Shown piece after piece: positions 1-10,755 of a stretch of 64,000 nucleotides of DNA. A program made the translations under genes and the position numbers. The notes below the pieces were generated by a model. It ran no database searches. It was not told where the DNA came from and saw nothing but the letters and a program-made list of their open reading frames with translations. The DNA is taken from NCBI RefSeq assembly GCF_963678635.1, contig NC_087066.1, forward strand, positions 38,633,755 to 38,697,754. The letters are read 5' to 3'. This DNA comes from Symsagittifera roscoffensis. Its lineage: Eukaryota; Xenacoelomorpha; Acoela; Convolutidae. The stretch's first letter is position 1. Each line of letters opens with the position of its first letter.

Positions 1-1206
1 TATCGTAGAAAAGGCAAATTAAACAGACAATTTGCAAACTGTATAGTTTTCAAAAAGATAAGTTTATTAGTTTATCTTTGGTTTTAATCCTCTGCATCAA
101 TCCATGTTCACATCTTTAGTACAGAAAGTCATCCTGAACTTTATGATGCAAAAATTTAACGTAAACAATCTTAAGGATGATGTGGTCCAATTTTCAAAGT
201 GTTGCTTCTGAAAATTTGTTGTTTTTAAGGGTTTAAATGCCTGCATGTTGTGGATTTTGGGCTACCGAATTGATATTTTGGCCAAATTGTGAGGAGTGAA
301 TCATAAGAGTCTCAAAGGCTGCATACAGCCACCAACAAGCACTTGCGTTGTTGAAAGAATATGGTACCATAATTTTAAAAAGGCTACATGAAGCCACCAA
401 CAAATGCTGGCATAAATCTGCGGCGGGTCGGGTCGAAAAACGTTGTTCGCCCATTTTTTGATAAAGAATATTGATGAAAATTTTTATCAATGTGTTGAGA
501 AGAAAGGAGGTGATATCTCCCTTTTTGATGAATTTCTTCTAGTTTGCATTTTGTAACTTGAAAACTACAAAGATGATAAATATTGTCATCGGTCCCTACT
601 TGGGCCCTAAGAGGAATCCGATGGTGCAAATTAACTTCGCAGAATGAGTTTGTTACAATCTTACATTGGCTAGTTCTTTCATCAAAGGTTTCACTCTATT
701 AATTCTCGTTATTGCACGTAGGGTAATTTGACATTCCCTTAAGTTTAATACTGAATTTTCAGTTAATAAAACCGCCTGAAAATGAATTCATTATAGACTC
801 GTAACACTGTAATATTTGAAACTCCTGGCCTTTTGCAGTTTTTTTGCAAATATATTGAAGTCGAAAAACTTTTTTTTGTCTGAGCCATTGGCTTCCGATC
901 CCTCTATCTTTATTTGATTCTGAGGATGGTCCAAAATTGTAAGCGTACTTGACTGTTTTCGATCTCGGTTAAGAATTAAATCCGTGTTCATGCATTTTGG
1001 CATAACCTTTTGGGTGTCATACAGAACAGCTATTCATTGTAGTACATTTGTAGGATAATTTTTGTAATCTAATTTTTTAGTAATTTTAAACAAAGTTTAC
1101 TGCCCAGTATACAAAACGCTAGGTGAATTTCACAAACTTAAAGCGTTATAAAATCTTTAATGAAAACTTCACATTTATAAATATTTCAAAACAGGAAGAA
1201 ATGGGT
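1..1206. other. No gene recognised; AT-rich flank downstream of element 2
   Basis: No coding region or RNA gene is supported here. A diverged two-copy repeat is visible at about 300-415: two stretches of roughly 33 bases sharing AAAGGCT..CAT..AGCCACCAACAA, spaced about 64 bases apart. Element 2 reads toward this side from the right, but no RT or integrase coding remains, so the element is truncated or decayed here. Confidence 0.5.
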
Positions 1207-1953
1207 TTATTTTATTTCTATGTTTTCAAACGTTTGGCCTATTACACCTTTGTTTATATCTACTTTTGATAATCTGGAGTTTTTAAGTACGATAGGCATT
1301 GACTTAATTTCATTCCTACAATAAGTGCTTTTTGCATTAATGCCTTTTTGTTCTAAGGACTTATCAATTCTAAACGATGTTCCTGCTTTGAAAACTATGC
1401 CTGCTGGAGAAACTGAAATTACGCGGGATGATTTTGGTGCAATAGTTATATTTTTATCAAGAAGTACATTTTGATAAAAACTTAGATATGGATAACTTTT
1501 GCTTCTTATAATAATGATAGGAACTGTTATATATGGGTATTTTTTTAATTCTAAGTTCAAATTTGGAAAGTTTATTGATTTAATGTTGTGACAAATGAAA
1601 TCCATTCCTAATATATTTAGATCGCAGCAATTCTTGGCTGAAATCCATGCTTTAATTTTTACCGGATTATCAGAGTTTGTACCAAAAGTTGATTCAAAAT
1701 TAGTATAACCTATAAGTTTAAGTTTTTCTCCATTCACAGCAACTGTGTTTGATCTAGATTTATTCAACTGTAGAGGCTGTATTTTACAAAATTGTTCATA
1801 ACTGTCAAAATTAATAAGCGAACATGTTGCTCCAGTGTCTAGTAGAAATTGAGTTTCCAGACCGTTATTTTTATTTTTGTCTCCGACGGGATGTTGGTAT
1901 AAATTAATATATAATTGTATTTTTGGTTCAGACGGAGACTGATCTAGTTTAAA
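1207..1953 (-). CDS. pro: Element 2 protease region, -1 frame relative to gag
   Basis: An open frame of about 247 codons that follows the gag ORF in the -1 frame. The retroviral-type aspartic protease motif L-L-D-T-G-A-T is encoded around 1828-1839 and is followed by a hydrophobic stretch as in Ty3/Gypsy proteases. The frame has no ATG at its head; it is reachable from gag by a -1 shift at TTTAAAC (1947-1953), which abuts the gag stop. It ends at TAA (1207-1209) soon after the protease and linker. No reverse transcriptase follows, so the pol gene is truncated or lost in this copy. Motif and frame are seen directly; the frameshift mechanism is inferred from the heptamer and the lack of a start. 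Confidence 0.75.
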   Translation of the reverse strand, partial: FKLDQSPSEPKIQLYINLYQHPVGDKNKNNGLETQFLLDTGATCSLINFDSYEQFCKIQPLQLNKSRSNTVAVNGEKLKLIGYTNFESTFGTNSDNPVKIKAWISAKNCCDLNILGMDFICHNIKSINFPNLNLELKKYPYITVPIIIIRSKSYPYLSFYQNVLLDKNITIAPKSSRVISVSPAGIVFKAGTSFRIDKSLEQKGINAKSTYCRNEIKSMPIVLKNSRLSKVDINKGVIGQTFENIEIK

Positions 1954-3038
1954 TTAGCAAGTTCACACTCATTGTCGGTATAGTCTCCTGGAATGTCATC
2001 ATCACTAAAGTTGTGGATCTGGTAAGGTGAATGATAATCGTTATTTTCGTTGAAGTGTTTCTTACTGTTCGACCTGTCACGCGATTGAGAACTTTCATTG
2101 AAGTTTGACAAGTGCCTGAACTCTTGCTGAGAGTTTATGTCATTGAAATTGTTGTCTACTCTTGACCTACTTTTGCTATAGTTATGGTAACTTCTGTTTG
2201 AGTTCTCTCTTAATTGAAGCGAGTCATAATTTTGCTCCTGTTGATCGTTATATTTAAAGCAATGGCTTATCGTATGGCCTGACATGCAACACCAGTTGCA
2301 AAACATTGGGTTGTTTTGTTTGTTTCTTTGCTCATGTGGATTATAAGCTGCGTTTATTTTATGATCTTTCATTAGTCCTGTTAACTCTTTAAGTTGATCC
2401 TTTATTCCCTCTATTTCCAATTTATTATCTATGCTACTGGATGCTGTTCCGATAAAATCTCTACTTATTGCAAAACTTAAGTCTTTTGTAGCAATATGAT
2501 CTTTTAATTGCTGCCAAGTTGCGGGTGGATTCTCAATTAGGAATTGATGCGCCTTTTGTTTTAAGCCTAGCGGGCTTAAGCCGCGTACAAAAAATTCCAT
2601 TTTCTTTGCTGTTCTTTGATCATCATTAAAAGTTGGATTAGGCCATCCACGGTCTACTGCGGTGCTTAATCTATGTATGTAGCTTTTAATGAATTCATCA
2701 GGTTGTCTTTTTATGTTTTCTGCTTCTATTCGTCTCCTATATTTATCCTTATCATCAGTGAATCTATCTATGAATTGATCTCTTATATCATTCCAAGGTA
2801 AGTTTGCTGCTAATCCCTGATACCATTGAGCGGCTGGACCTCTTAATATTGAACCAAATAAGGCTCTTTGTCTGTTATCATATGCGTCTTGTTCGTCACC
2901 TGCATCTCCTGGTCTAGTGCCTAGGGAAAATGCTATCTTTTTCTCTACTATATCAAGAAAATCTCTTGCATCTTCATTCGGGTCTAAGCCGGTAAACTTT
3001 TCGAGAGCTAAATCTGGGTATGCTACTACATTTGCCAT
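1944..3038 (-). CDS. gag: Element 2 Gag (364 aa) with CCHC zinc knuckle
   Basis: Gag-like polyprotein of an LTR retrotransposon. The N-terminal two thirds resembles the helical retrotransposon Gag capsid family (words such as AAQWYQGL, W-DI-DQFIDRF, F-KSYIHRL). One CX2CX4HX4C zinc knuckle is encoded at 2259-2300, followed by an S/N/R-rich acidic tail. The ATG at 3036-3038 is the first in the frame. The stop TAG (1944-1946) directly follows a TTTAAAC heptamer, and the protease continues in the -1 frame, the arrangement of retroviral gag-pro frameshifting. The protein is much shorter than, and different from, the Gag region of the 18.9-kb element further right, so this is a separate family. The gag frame itself carries no visible break. 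Confidence 0.85.
   Translation of the reverse strand: MANVVAYPDLALEKFTGLDPNEDARDFLDIVEKKIAFSLGTRPGDAGDEQDAYDNRQRALFGSILRGPAAQWYQGLAANLPWNDIRDQFIDRFTDDKDKYRRRIEAENIKRQPDEFIKSYIHRLSTAVDRGWPNPTFNDDQRTAKKMEFFVRGLSPLGLKQKAHQFLIENPPATWQQLKDHIATKDLSFAISRDFIGTASSSIDNKLEIEGIKDQLKELTGLMKDHKINAAYNPHEQRNKQNNPMFCNWCCMSGHTISHCFKYNDQQEQNYDSLQLRENSNRSYHNYSKSRSRVDNNFNDINSQQEFRHLSNFNESSQSRDRSNSKKHFNENNDYHSPYQIHNFSDDDIPGDYTDNECELANLN
1947..1953 (-). promoter_or_regulatory. Candidate -1 ribosomal frameshift heptamer UUUAAAC
   Basis: On the minus strand the gag frame reads AAT TTA AAC TAG, so the last T plus two codons form T TTA AAC, a canonical X XXY YYZ slippery heptamer, directly before the gag stop. The protease frame is the -1 frame. 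The heptamer and frames are seen directly; use as a frameshift site is inferred. I did not fold the downstream RNA for a stimulatory structure. Confidence 0.7.
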
Positions 3039-6000
3039 TTTTGTTTAATTCACTCAATGTTTTGTTAACAATATATAAAGGGTTTTGGATGTGTTGTGTA
3101 CTGATCAATTGTTCGGACTGAAATAATTGTATTTAAGTTACAATGAAGTTTGCTGGGTTCAATGAATACGAATTTTTGTTAGATAGATCAATAGTGCTAT
3201 GGGGCTGATTAAGCTTTTTTAAGATGGAAGTTATCTCTGGGGTATTGCTGCTGGAAAGAATGGTTAATTCGTGAATATTTTTGTGTGGGTGTTTGGACAA
3301 AATTGTGATTTGATCTTTTTGGATATTGGTGATATACCAAATAATTTTTGTGGATTTATTTTAATTTTAGTTTTAAATGAAATGCTGTTGTATTTACTTG
3401 ATAAAAGTTGGTCATAGCATTTTACATCATTTTAGGGACATAAATATTTATTTAGGGAATGATAAACAATATAAAGTATATTTAAATTTTTCTTATGAAC
3501 TTGTTATGATTTATTTTTTGTTAAGGAAAAATTTGTGTTGTTAATAAAAAATGATTAAAATACAAGTAGTTTTGTGCTTGGGTATATCATGATATCAAAA
3601 AGCAATCGGGAGTGAAGCAATTAATCGTACTTGCGGTATATAAATTATCTTATTTGGTATTTTTATTTGCTTAAGAATTGTGTCAATTTCTGGAGTGTAT
3701 CGTCAAAAAAAGACGTATAATTCGTGTTTATCGTCGTTAGGGTGTTTTGCTAGTATACTAATATGATCTTTTTCAGTGTTAGTGATTTACCATATGATGT
3801 TAGAGACTTTATTTCCTAATTTGAGTTTTAAATTTATTGTACTGACGTCAATTTTAAAATTTGTTGACATTAATTTTTACGATGTTTGTTTTCTTTTTCT
3901 TGAGCTAAGTTGTACTATTTGATTAGTATGTTTTAGAGTAATGAAAACCTCTTAGGAATTATTAAATATTAACAAAGGTTATTAATAAGTAATAAGATAA
4001 GGAAATAAAAAAATTTCTTTGGAAAAAAAATTTTTCTAAAATTTTTTCTAAGTTTTTCAAGTATTGTATTCGCTGAAACTTTAACTGAAACCTGAAACTT
4101 TGTTCAAGTGAAGTTTTGTTGATGCTATGGTATGGTTAACAATATAACTATATGCCTTTATTGGTTATTATTGGTTCAAAACTTAATTTTTTGGTTAAAA
4201 ATTTTTAGAAAATTTTTTGACTGAAACGATAATCTGAAACCTGAAACTATGGTAGCTGAAGTTGAATTTTTTTAATCTTAAAATTTTCTATACGCTGTAT
4301 GATATCTGGTTTTCGCTTTACCTTGCAAAAAAGTTCGAGAAAACCGAATTTTTTGATATCTTAAACTTAGTTTTTGAAAACTCAAACCTAAAACTCTTAA
4401 ACTCTCTCAAACTCGGTGCATGAAAATAAAAAGTTGGTTTTTGATAGCTGGTTTAGTGTAAATTAGAATTTTGAACAGGTTTGTAACTTCAAAATCAAAA
4501 TTTGTTTGCGGAAACCTAAGTTTTTGGGGCTGAAACTACGATTTCTAGAACTGAAACTATGGTTTGACCACTTGGTTTTAGAGTTTTGAGATTGAAAATT
4601 TAGGTTGGTCTCTCTGATTTATTTCTATTCCAGCAATAAAATTGCCAAAAAGATGAAAATTTTAGCCTAAAACGAGGATTTTAGTTTTCTGAAACTATAA
4701 GTTTGAGGGCTCAAACTAACACCTTCTAGAAGTTTTTTGAGTTTAAAAATTTGTTAGTGCATTAAGTATTCCTATTATCTTTCAATATTTCACAAAAATT
4801 TCACTTGGGAAGCAAGATTTTTGGTTCTGAAACCAAAAACACCAATTCTGAAACGTACGTTTCAGCCTTAGGAACCAAAATTTAAAATTGGTTTGGTGGG
4901 TTTTAACACCGTTAGTTTTCTCTAGAAAGACAAAATTCGGCGTTCGGAGCTCAATTTTGAGACCAAAAACTCAATTTTTGTGTTCTGAAACCTGAAACTA
5001 ACAAAAACGTACCATTTAAGACCAGGTTTTTGACTTATGGTATCCAAATTTGGGTTTGACTAGTTCAACTTTTGCTGTTTTACCCGAATCCGTTTACAGA
5101 AACTTAAAATTTTGACCGGAAACTATACTTATTTTAACTGAAACGTTTGACCCTTTAACTGAAACCTAGACTGAAACCAAAAATTTTGGCTGGTAAAAAT
5201 CAATTTTTTATTGCTTATGCTATCATATGAAACCTATTTTATCAATATAAAATGGATGTGTCAGTGTTTTAAACTTAGTTTTTGTTGTAAAACCTGATAT
5301 TTTTGTGCTGAAACTAAAACTTGGTGTTTGGTGTTATGTGGTTAACGTTTAAGATTGGTTTTAGTGCGTAATCTTATTGTTAATTAGGTGTATATTTAAA
5401 CTGTGTCAAAAAAAACTAATGATTTATCAAAAAACACTCAAATCCGTTCCTTCCTTTTTGGTTTTTGTTATTTTCTTCCTTAGTTTCAGTAATTGGTAGC
5501 TTTACTGATGGATGATTTAGGTTTAAGTTACGTTAAGGTGTTTAGAATTAAAATAAGTTTAAGAAAATTTGAGGATAAGCCTCGAGAATTGATGAAGGAT
5601 TAGGATAAATAGCAACAAGCGTGGATGGTTTGAGATAATGTGATGAAGAAATCCATTTATCATACAATTTAGAGTACTCTTAGATCGCACATATGACCAC
5701 TTAACCCCCTCGAAAAAAGAATTGAAGATATTTAATAAGTTTTTGAGCACTTTAGTTTAATACAGAATTTCGTTAATTTTAGTGATGATAACTTTAAACT
5801 GAAGATTCGGCAAAAGTTTAGTGGATTACTGGACAAAACGGGTATATCTTACTAGCGGACTTAGGCAGAGAACGATTCTTTCAGAAAATTTATATATTAT
5901 TATAATAATAGATAATAGTTAAGTTCATGAGCTAATGTCAGTTAGAAAGCCGTCTAATAGACCTCGAGATGGAGGGATATCGTGGGCGACTGCTAGCGCA

Positions 6001-6219
6001 GGGGATGCATTTCGCAAGAACCCTACCAGGAATATCTGTCAAGTAGAAGACAATGAAATTGTGTTTCTATCGAAAGATACCCATTGTCTCTGGCTTTTTG
6101 AGGTTGGAAACTAATCTGACAAATACTCACAGATCCTAAGAATAATATATTTTTATAATTTTAAAAGCTGTTTCTAGTTTGTTGGAAAAAGAATTTCTTA
6201 AGGAGTAGTTCTCTGCTGC
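3039..6219 (-). other. Element 2 leader and flank, AT-rich, no gene
   Basis: About 3.2 kb between the gag start and a candidate primer-binding site. No ORF of note. The middle part (about 4075-5330) is crowded with the word CTGAAAC/TGAAACC and related pieces, spaced irregularly. It may be the 5' leader of element 2 read from the minus strand; alternatively it is unrelated low-complexity DNA. Confidence 0.4.
4075..5330. repeat. CTGAAAC-rich degenerate repeat tract
   Basis: More than a dozen copies of CTGAAAC or TGAAACY are visible, often paired (for example CTGAAACCTGAAACT near 4093, 4232 and 4984), set in AT-rich sequence with TTTTTGG and GAAACT runs. The spacing is irregular, so it is not a clean satellite. 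Confidence 0.6.
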
Positions 6220-6229
6220 GGTCGCACCA
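6220..6229 (-). promoter_or_regulatory. Candidate primer-binding site of element 2
   Basis: Plus strand GGTCGCACCA, that is TGGTGCGACC on the minus strand. It equals the first ten bases of the PBS found next to the 5' LTR of the 18.9-kb element, and lies upstream of the gag ORF in the same strand sense. I could not delimit an LTR beside it, so this remains a candidate. Confidence 0.45.
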
Positions 6230-7611
6230 GTTTTACTAAGCGCTCATTGCTGGTTGAATGCTTAGTAATTTTATCCTAAATTATAAGTCTCACCTTAGAT
6301 CGTCAAATTGTCTTGACAAAAAGTAGAGTAGAAACAATAGTTAGAAAAGGTATGAATTAATTAGTTGGTTAATTACAAAGCACTGGGTTATTAGATTATA
6401 TAAACGAATCGAACAGCTTAAAGAAATATACCTATGAGGGGAGGTTGAGCTAATCTTATGTTGTTCATCAATTTTTTATCTTCTTACTAAGATCGGTGGC
6501 TGATTAGTATGTATGGTTGCCCTTGATTTTGTCCAAGTCAGCATTTCTGGTTGGGTCGTCTGAATCGTCTTGCCGTAGTCCTTTGGGTACTTGTAGTCCA
6601 GACTTCCTCGGGGGTGCGTATCTCGATTATTTCGATTTATAATTTTTCGAATCAAACTTAAATTGAGAATTTATTCTCTTTTTATAAATGAAAAGGGCTA
6701 GATTAATTTTAGTGTTAGGGCAGAAAAGAAAAATTATTTATTTTTAAAAGATCTGACTGAAGAGAAATGACTCGCTGCTGACTGAGCAAAATGAAACACT
6801 GAAGATTTCAGGCCAGTCCTTTTGCTCATAAGCATAAACCGGCGGCTGATTCAATCTTTAATTTTTCAGGTTTCACCTGCTCCTTTGTTCTCCCTTTCTT
6901 ATAAGGGAATATTCAACTAGTTTTTATTTGATTTTTTCAAATCAAATATCTTCAACTTATTAGTCCCCTTTGATAAAAACCGCAGCCTTCAGTTTGTCTG
7001 ATTAAAAATTCATATTACTCTCTCTGATGCATCATATTGCAGGTGCATCTCTGCTTAATCAAAGCAAGGAGAATTTCAGTGCAGCCGGCAAGACTGCGAA
7101 ATGTTTATCCAGTTTGTTTCAAGTTAAGTTAAAAGGGACGTATTAATAATCGCCGCCCTTTTCAAATATTGAGTATGAAAAAATGAGAAAACTTGGACAA
7201 GTATTCAAAAAGGAGTGGATTTTCAAAACAAGATTTTATAGTCCTAATAAGAGTAAATCAGTCAATATCTGATTTAGTGAAAAGAGGCTTTAATTTAAAT
7301 GGCACGCTCCAATTTAGAATTGGGTCGTTAAATAAACAATTAAGACAATGGTCTTTTGTGTGTGTGTAGTATTTTGCAATACTACAACTCAGATTTGCGC
7401 AATATAAGTACATTTTTGACACAACAAAAATGAGCCCTTAAGCATTCATAAAATTTTGTTCCAGCCCTAGAAAACTTCATTTTATGAATATTGTCGAAGT
7501 TAAAGTAATTATTACGTGATTCGAATTACTCACGCGTCTATTCAGTGAGCGCCACCGAACCCAACTCAAAGTGTTCTTCATGAATTTCTAAATAGCGTAA
7601 AACTGTTGTAG
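6230..7611. other. No gene recognised
   Basis: AT-rich sequence without a supported gene. If the PBS candidate at 6220-6229 is real, part of this interval should be the 5' LTR of element 2, but no second LTR copy is present in the window to define it. Confidence 0.4.
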
Positions 7612-7851
7612 CGCAGAGCAGGACGTGCACAGGAGGTGGACGCTGACATACCATCATCTGGAACCACCACCGACGTCTCGGAACCCAACTCCGCCTCGAA
7701 CTCCCGGAGGTCTCGGAGGAACCGAGAGGGTGCTTCAGAAGAGAACTATGACCTTTCTTCAGCGACTTTGAATGCGAAGGCCGACAGCCTGGAGCAAGCA
7801 GCGGAGCGGGCGGAAGTAGCGGTGGCACTCGGAAGGATAGGAACCCGTTTC
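7612..7851 (+). CDS. Putative upstream coding exon, possibly of the FHL gene
   Basis: A GC-rich open stretch of 80 codons in AT-rich surroundings. It is preceded by GTTGTAG (possible acceptor, AG at 7610-7611) and ends at a strong donor C|GTAAGT (7852). The peptide is hydrophilic, S/R/E-rich, with a short helical alanine/glutamate stretch (LEQAAERAEVAVALG) at the end. It ends in phase 0 and the next exon (9527) starts in phase 0, so it could supply an N-terminal extension to the FHL protein. No in-frame ATG is present, so the start would be further upstream. A frame in the opposite direction exists over the same bases, but has no matching splice sites. Link to FHL is inferred. Confidence 0.5.
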
Positions 7852-7943
7852 GTAAGTCTGTTTTTTTTCCGGACGTTGAGTGCTGTTTTTTTAACGTACT
7901 TGAGCTTTTTTCTCATTTTGTAAGTTTTTTCTTGCATCGTGAG

Positions 7944-8384
7944 CAGTAGCGGAGGAGGGCGTAGGGGGGGGGGGGGGGAGGGCGGACGCTTTCCTTCCTC
8001 AGGGTTTCGAACCCCTGTCGACCCAAAGGGTCCCCTTTGTACTATTTTGAGATATCCATTTTTGGCTGATTGACCTTAAATTTTTTCTAAATGCGCCTTC
8101 GGTGGTAGTCTATACTAATTTTGAGGGGGGAGCGCGCGCCGAAAAACGTGATTTTTTTGGTCGAAATTTTTCGAAAAGTGACTAAAAACGCCTTTTTTGG
8201 CCTTTTTTGAGAAATTTGCCTGCGGCGCAGAAAACTTGGTCTAATTAGGGTCTTTATAGTGGTTTGGGAGAGCTCAGAAAATCAATTTGGTCGACTTAAA
8301 AAAAAACAAAGATCGATAAAAAAATAACAAAAAATTAAAAATTTGCCCCCCCCCCCACTCGTGAAATTCTTAGATCCGCGCCTG
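7944..8384 (+). mobile_element. hAT-like MITE, copy 1
   Basis: Short non-autonomous element of 441 bp. Left end CAGTAGCGGAGG, right end GATCCGCGCCTG (the reverse complement starts CAGGCGCGGATC). Flanks ATCGTGAG (7936-7943) and GCCGTGAG (8385-8392) match at six of eight bases, in keeping with a hAT-type 8-bp target duplication. The interior shares with the other copies GGTTTCGAACCCCTG, GAGATATCCATTTTTGGCTG, GCGCGCCGAAAAA, TGCGGCGCAGAAAACTTGG and GGGAGAGCTC. Contains a run of 15 G at 7964-7978. Sits in the intron after the putative first FHL exon. Confidence 0.75.
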
Positions 8385-8576
8385 GCCGTGAGTATATTTT
8401 TACCCGTTTCGCGAGTCTGTTTTCTCCTTTTAGTGGTTTTTTTTTCTTATTTCGTGACTCGAGACGTTAGTGAGACGTTAGTGAAATGCACGATATTATA
8501 AAAAAAAACTACCAGTGCTGTACACTAAGTACACTAACATACACCACTGCTGTACACTAATAAAACAACTACCAAA

Positions 8577-9274
8577 ATTTTCTAGGGGGGCGAATTTCAA
8601 AAAAAGGAAGTTTTGTCGACCTTTTTTAGGTCGACCAATTTGATTTTCCAAGCTCTCTCAAAAAAAAACCACTGGCAAAATAAAAAAAAAACAGGCTTAA
8701 AATAAAATGATGTTTTGAGCACTTTTAAAAAAAATTGACCAAAAAACTGCATTTTTCGAAGCGTGCTGCACAAATTTAGATGTATTGGGGCCGAAGGCTC
8801 CTTCAAAAAAGTTTTGATGCTGACCAGCCAAAAAAAGATCTCGTAAAATTATATCAAAGGGTGACTGACCCTTTGGTAAAATTTGGCAACCGGAATTGAA
8901 GAAAACGTATGAAGAAAACGTAAACGAACGAACGAATGACTTCCCTCAGGGCTTCGACCCCCTGAATATTCAAAGGGAACTATTTTAAGATTCTTTTTTT
9001 GGCTGCCTGGTCCTGAAAGTTTTCTAACGGCACCCTTGGCACCAAAAAATAGGAGGGAGGGGTGGTAAAACTGTCCAAAAACTTTTTTAGCGTTTTTAGC
9101 CTGTTTTTTCAAAAAATTGCATGCGGCGCAAAAAACTTGGCCAAAATTTGTCTTTTTAGTGATTTGGGAGAGCTCGGAAAATCAATTTGGTCGACCTTAA
9201 AAAAGGAAAAAATTTCGACAAAGTTTTTGAAAAATGTTTGAAAGGCCGTGGAGAAAATCCTAGATCCGCCCCTG
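8577..9274. mobile_element. Two hAT-like MITE copies in inverted arrangement
   Basis: The left part (about 8577-8890) carries the family sequence in minus orientation (GGTCGACCAATTTGATTTTCC, then the GGGCCGAAGGC word); the right part (about 8936-9274) carries it in plus orientation, ending CTAGATCCGCCCCTG. The exact junction is unclear. Intronic in the FHL gene model. Confidence 0.65.
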
Positions 9275-9526
9275 TTATGTCCATAATGTTAATGACCTTT
9301 CATTCGTCGATATGCTACGTGTACTAAAATGTAACTTATCTCAAAATTTTAAAAGAGTCTTTGGCGCTGAATTCTCGTGAGTTCCTGAATTGCTGAATAT
9401 TCTGTATTCTGAAGTAACAAGGCTCAATTAACGTCAAATATGTCAAAAGTTAAATTAAAAATCTTTCAAAAAGGGTTGCTCCTTAATTTTGAAATTACGA
9501 AAGTCTTGTTGATGGTTGATTTACAG

Positions 9527-9847
9527 CGAAATCAAAAACGAAGTCAAGCCACAAAGCCGAGCGGCGAAGATGACGACATGGTTGTTCTTGACGACGACCA
9601 AGGTCCTGGACTTCAAAGCGGAAACACCGACATGTTTGACCTTGACAAGATGGACTCCAGCGGCAAAGGTCAACCGGGGTCAAACAATAACTCGGAAGAT
9701 GATTTCTGCTGCTGGAAGTGTAACAGGAGTTTGCTAGGGTACAGATTCGTGAACAAGGATGCTAATTCATACTGTGTGAACTGCTATCATGAGCTGTTCG
9801 CGAACACGTGCGAATCATGTAACGACACTATTACTGTTGACGATCAG
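9527..9847 (+). CDS. FHL: FHL exon: acidic N-terminus, half LIM finger and start of LIM1
   Basis: Four-and-a-half-LIM protein, a zinc-binding adaptor of muscle, focal adhesions and nucleus in animals. This exon (107 codons, acceptor TTTACAG at 9520-9526, donor CAG|GTAAAG) encodes an acidic Ser/Asp-rich lead, then the N-terminal half LIM finger (C-W-K-C ... Y-C-V-N-C-Y) and the first C-E-S-C of LIM1. The half finger followed by FANTC-ESC is diagnostic of FHL and not of other LIM proteins. An alternative start is the in-frame ATG at 9513 just upstream of the acceptor, or the ATG at about 9578 inside. If the 7612-7851 exon is joined, the lead is extended by 80 codons. Phase 0 at both ends. Confidence 0.88.
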
Positions 9848-9894
9848 GTAAAGTATGATCACTCTAAATTCAGATCCAGCTATTAATAATAGAG

Positions 9895-10290
9895 ACACAA
9901 CACACAAGGCTTCAAGTTATTGAAGTGATTGAACTGCTGATTATATTCATGTGTTGTTTCGTCTCCGCCTCTCAATCGAAAGGTCGTATGTTCGAGGCCC
10001 TCGTTGCTTGACACAACCCAGCTGAGAAAAATAACAAAAAAATGCATATATGTCTAACAGTTTTTCAGATCTGTATGCATTTTTTTTGCTATTTTTCTGA
10101 ACTGGTTAATGTTGCCTCACGCTCAAGCAACGAGCACAAATTATGTTGGCGTCGAGCTTTTCCAATGAGAGGCATAGACGTAATCACCTCCCCAGCGCTC
10201 CACAGAAACATTTACCAAGCAAACATTTTAGACCAAAAATGACATTTAATTTGTCTGCACAACTGCAGTTCTCCGTTAAGAGCTGAACAG
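9895..10290. repeat. Interspersed repeat family C with tRNA-like B box
   Basis: Intronic repeat related to segments near 14480-14740, 44080-44280 and 53110-53290. Shared words are GAGCTGTACAGCTT-like palindromes, GCATGCAGTTTTTTTG-like tracts, and CTGGTTAATGTTGCCTCACGCTCAAGCAACGAG. The left part contains ATGTTCGAGGCCCTCG, similar to a pol III B box. I do not recognise the family; borders are approximate. Confidence 0.5.
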
Positions 10291-10356
10291 CTTGTATGTT
10301 GGTATTTTCCTTTGAGGATAAATTGTCTTAACTTAACCTAGCTTTTTTGATTTCAG

Positions 10357-10543
10357 GATTTGGCGTTCAAGGGTAAGCACTGGCACGACAGGTGTTTCAA
10401 GTGTTCCGAGCCAGACTGTGGCAAGTCCCTGGTGGGGGAGAACTTCGGGGTGGGGAAGGACAAAGAGACACTTTATTGCACAGACTGTTACGAGAAGGAC
10501 TTTGCACCCAAGTGCTTTGTGTGCAACGAGCCTTTTAAAGGAG
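10357..10543 (+). CDS. FHL: FHL exon: rest of LIM1, start of LIM2
   Basis: 62 1/3 codons between acceptor TTTCAG and donor G|GTATGT. Encodes the middle and end of LIM1 (H-W-H-D-R-C-F-K-C ... L-Y-C-T-D-C) and the first zinc ligands of LIM2 (C-F-V-C). All eight LIM1 ligands are present when joined to the previous exon. Starts in phase 0 and ends in phase 1, matching the two-base start of the next exon. Confidence 0.92.
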
Positions 10544-10755
10544 GTATGTAACACAAACGTCAAGTTTTCGGTATTTTCATCATTTTTTCAGTTGATTTGT
10601 TACAAAGATTTGATTTTGATGGGTTCTTTTTTTGTTTTTTTTTTCACCGCATCATAATAAACATTAACCTGGAATACAAAATCTTGAATTCGGTTTTCGA
10701 GCGCCCATTCGGTTTTCAAACAGGCGATAAATTTGAAAAATGTATTTAAAAAAGC

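Noticed and set aside
7538..7828. 96-codon minus-strand frame, Pro/Ser-rich
   Set aside because: Lies opposite the GC-rich exon candidate; the plus strand has the better donor and phase fit with FHL.
7985..8384. Calling the short repeats SINEs because of the B-box-like word
   Set aside because: Terminal inverted repeats and a perfect 8-bp target duplication on one copy fit a hAT-type DNA transposon better; no A box or poly(A) tail seen.
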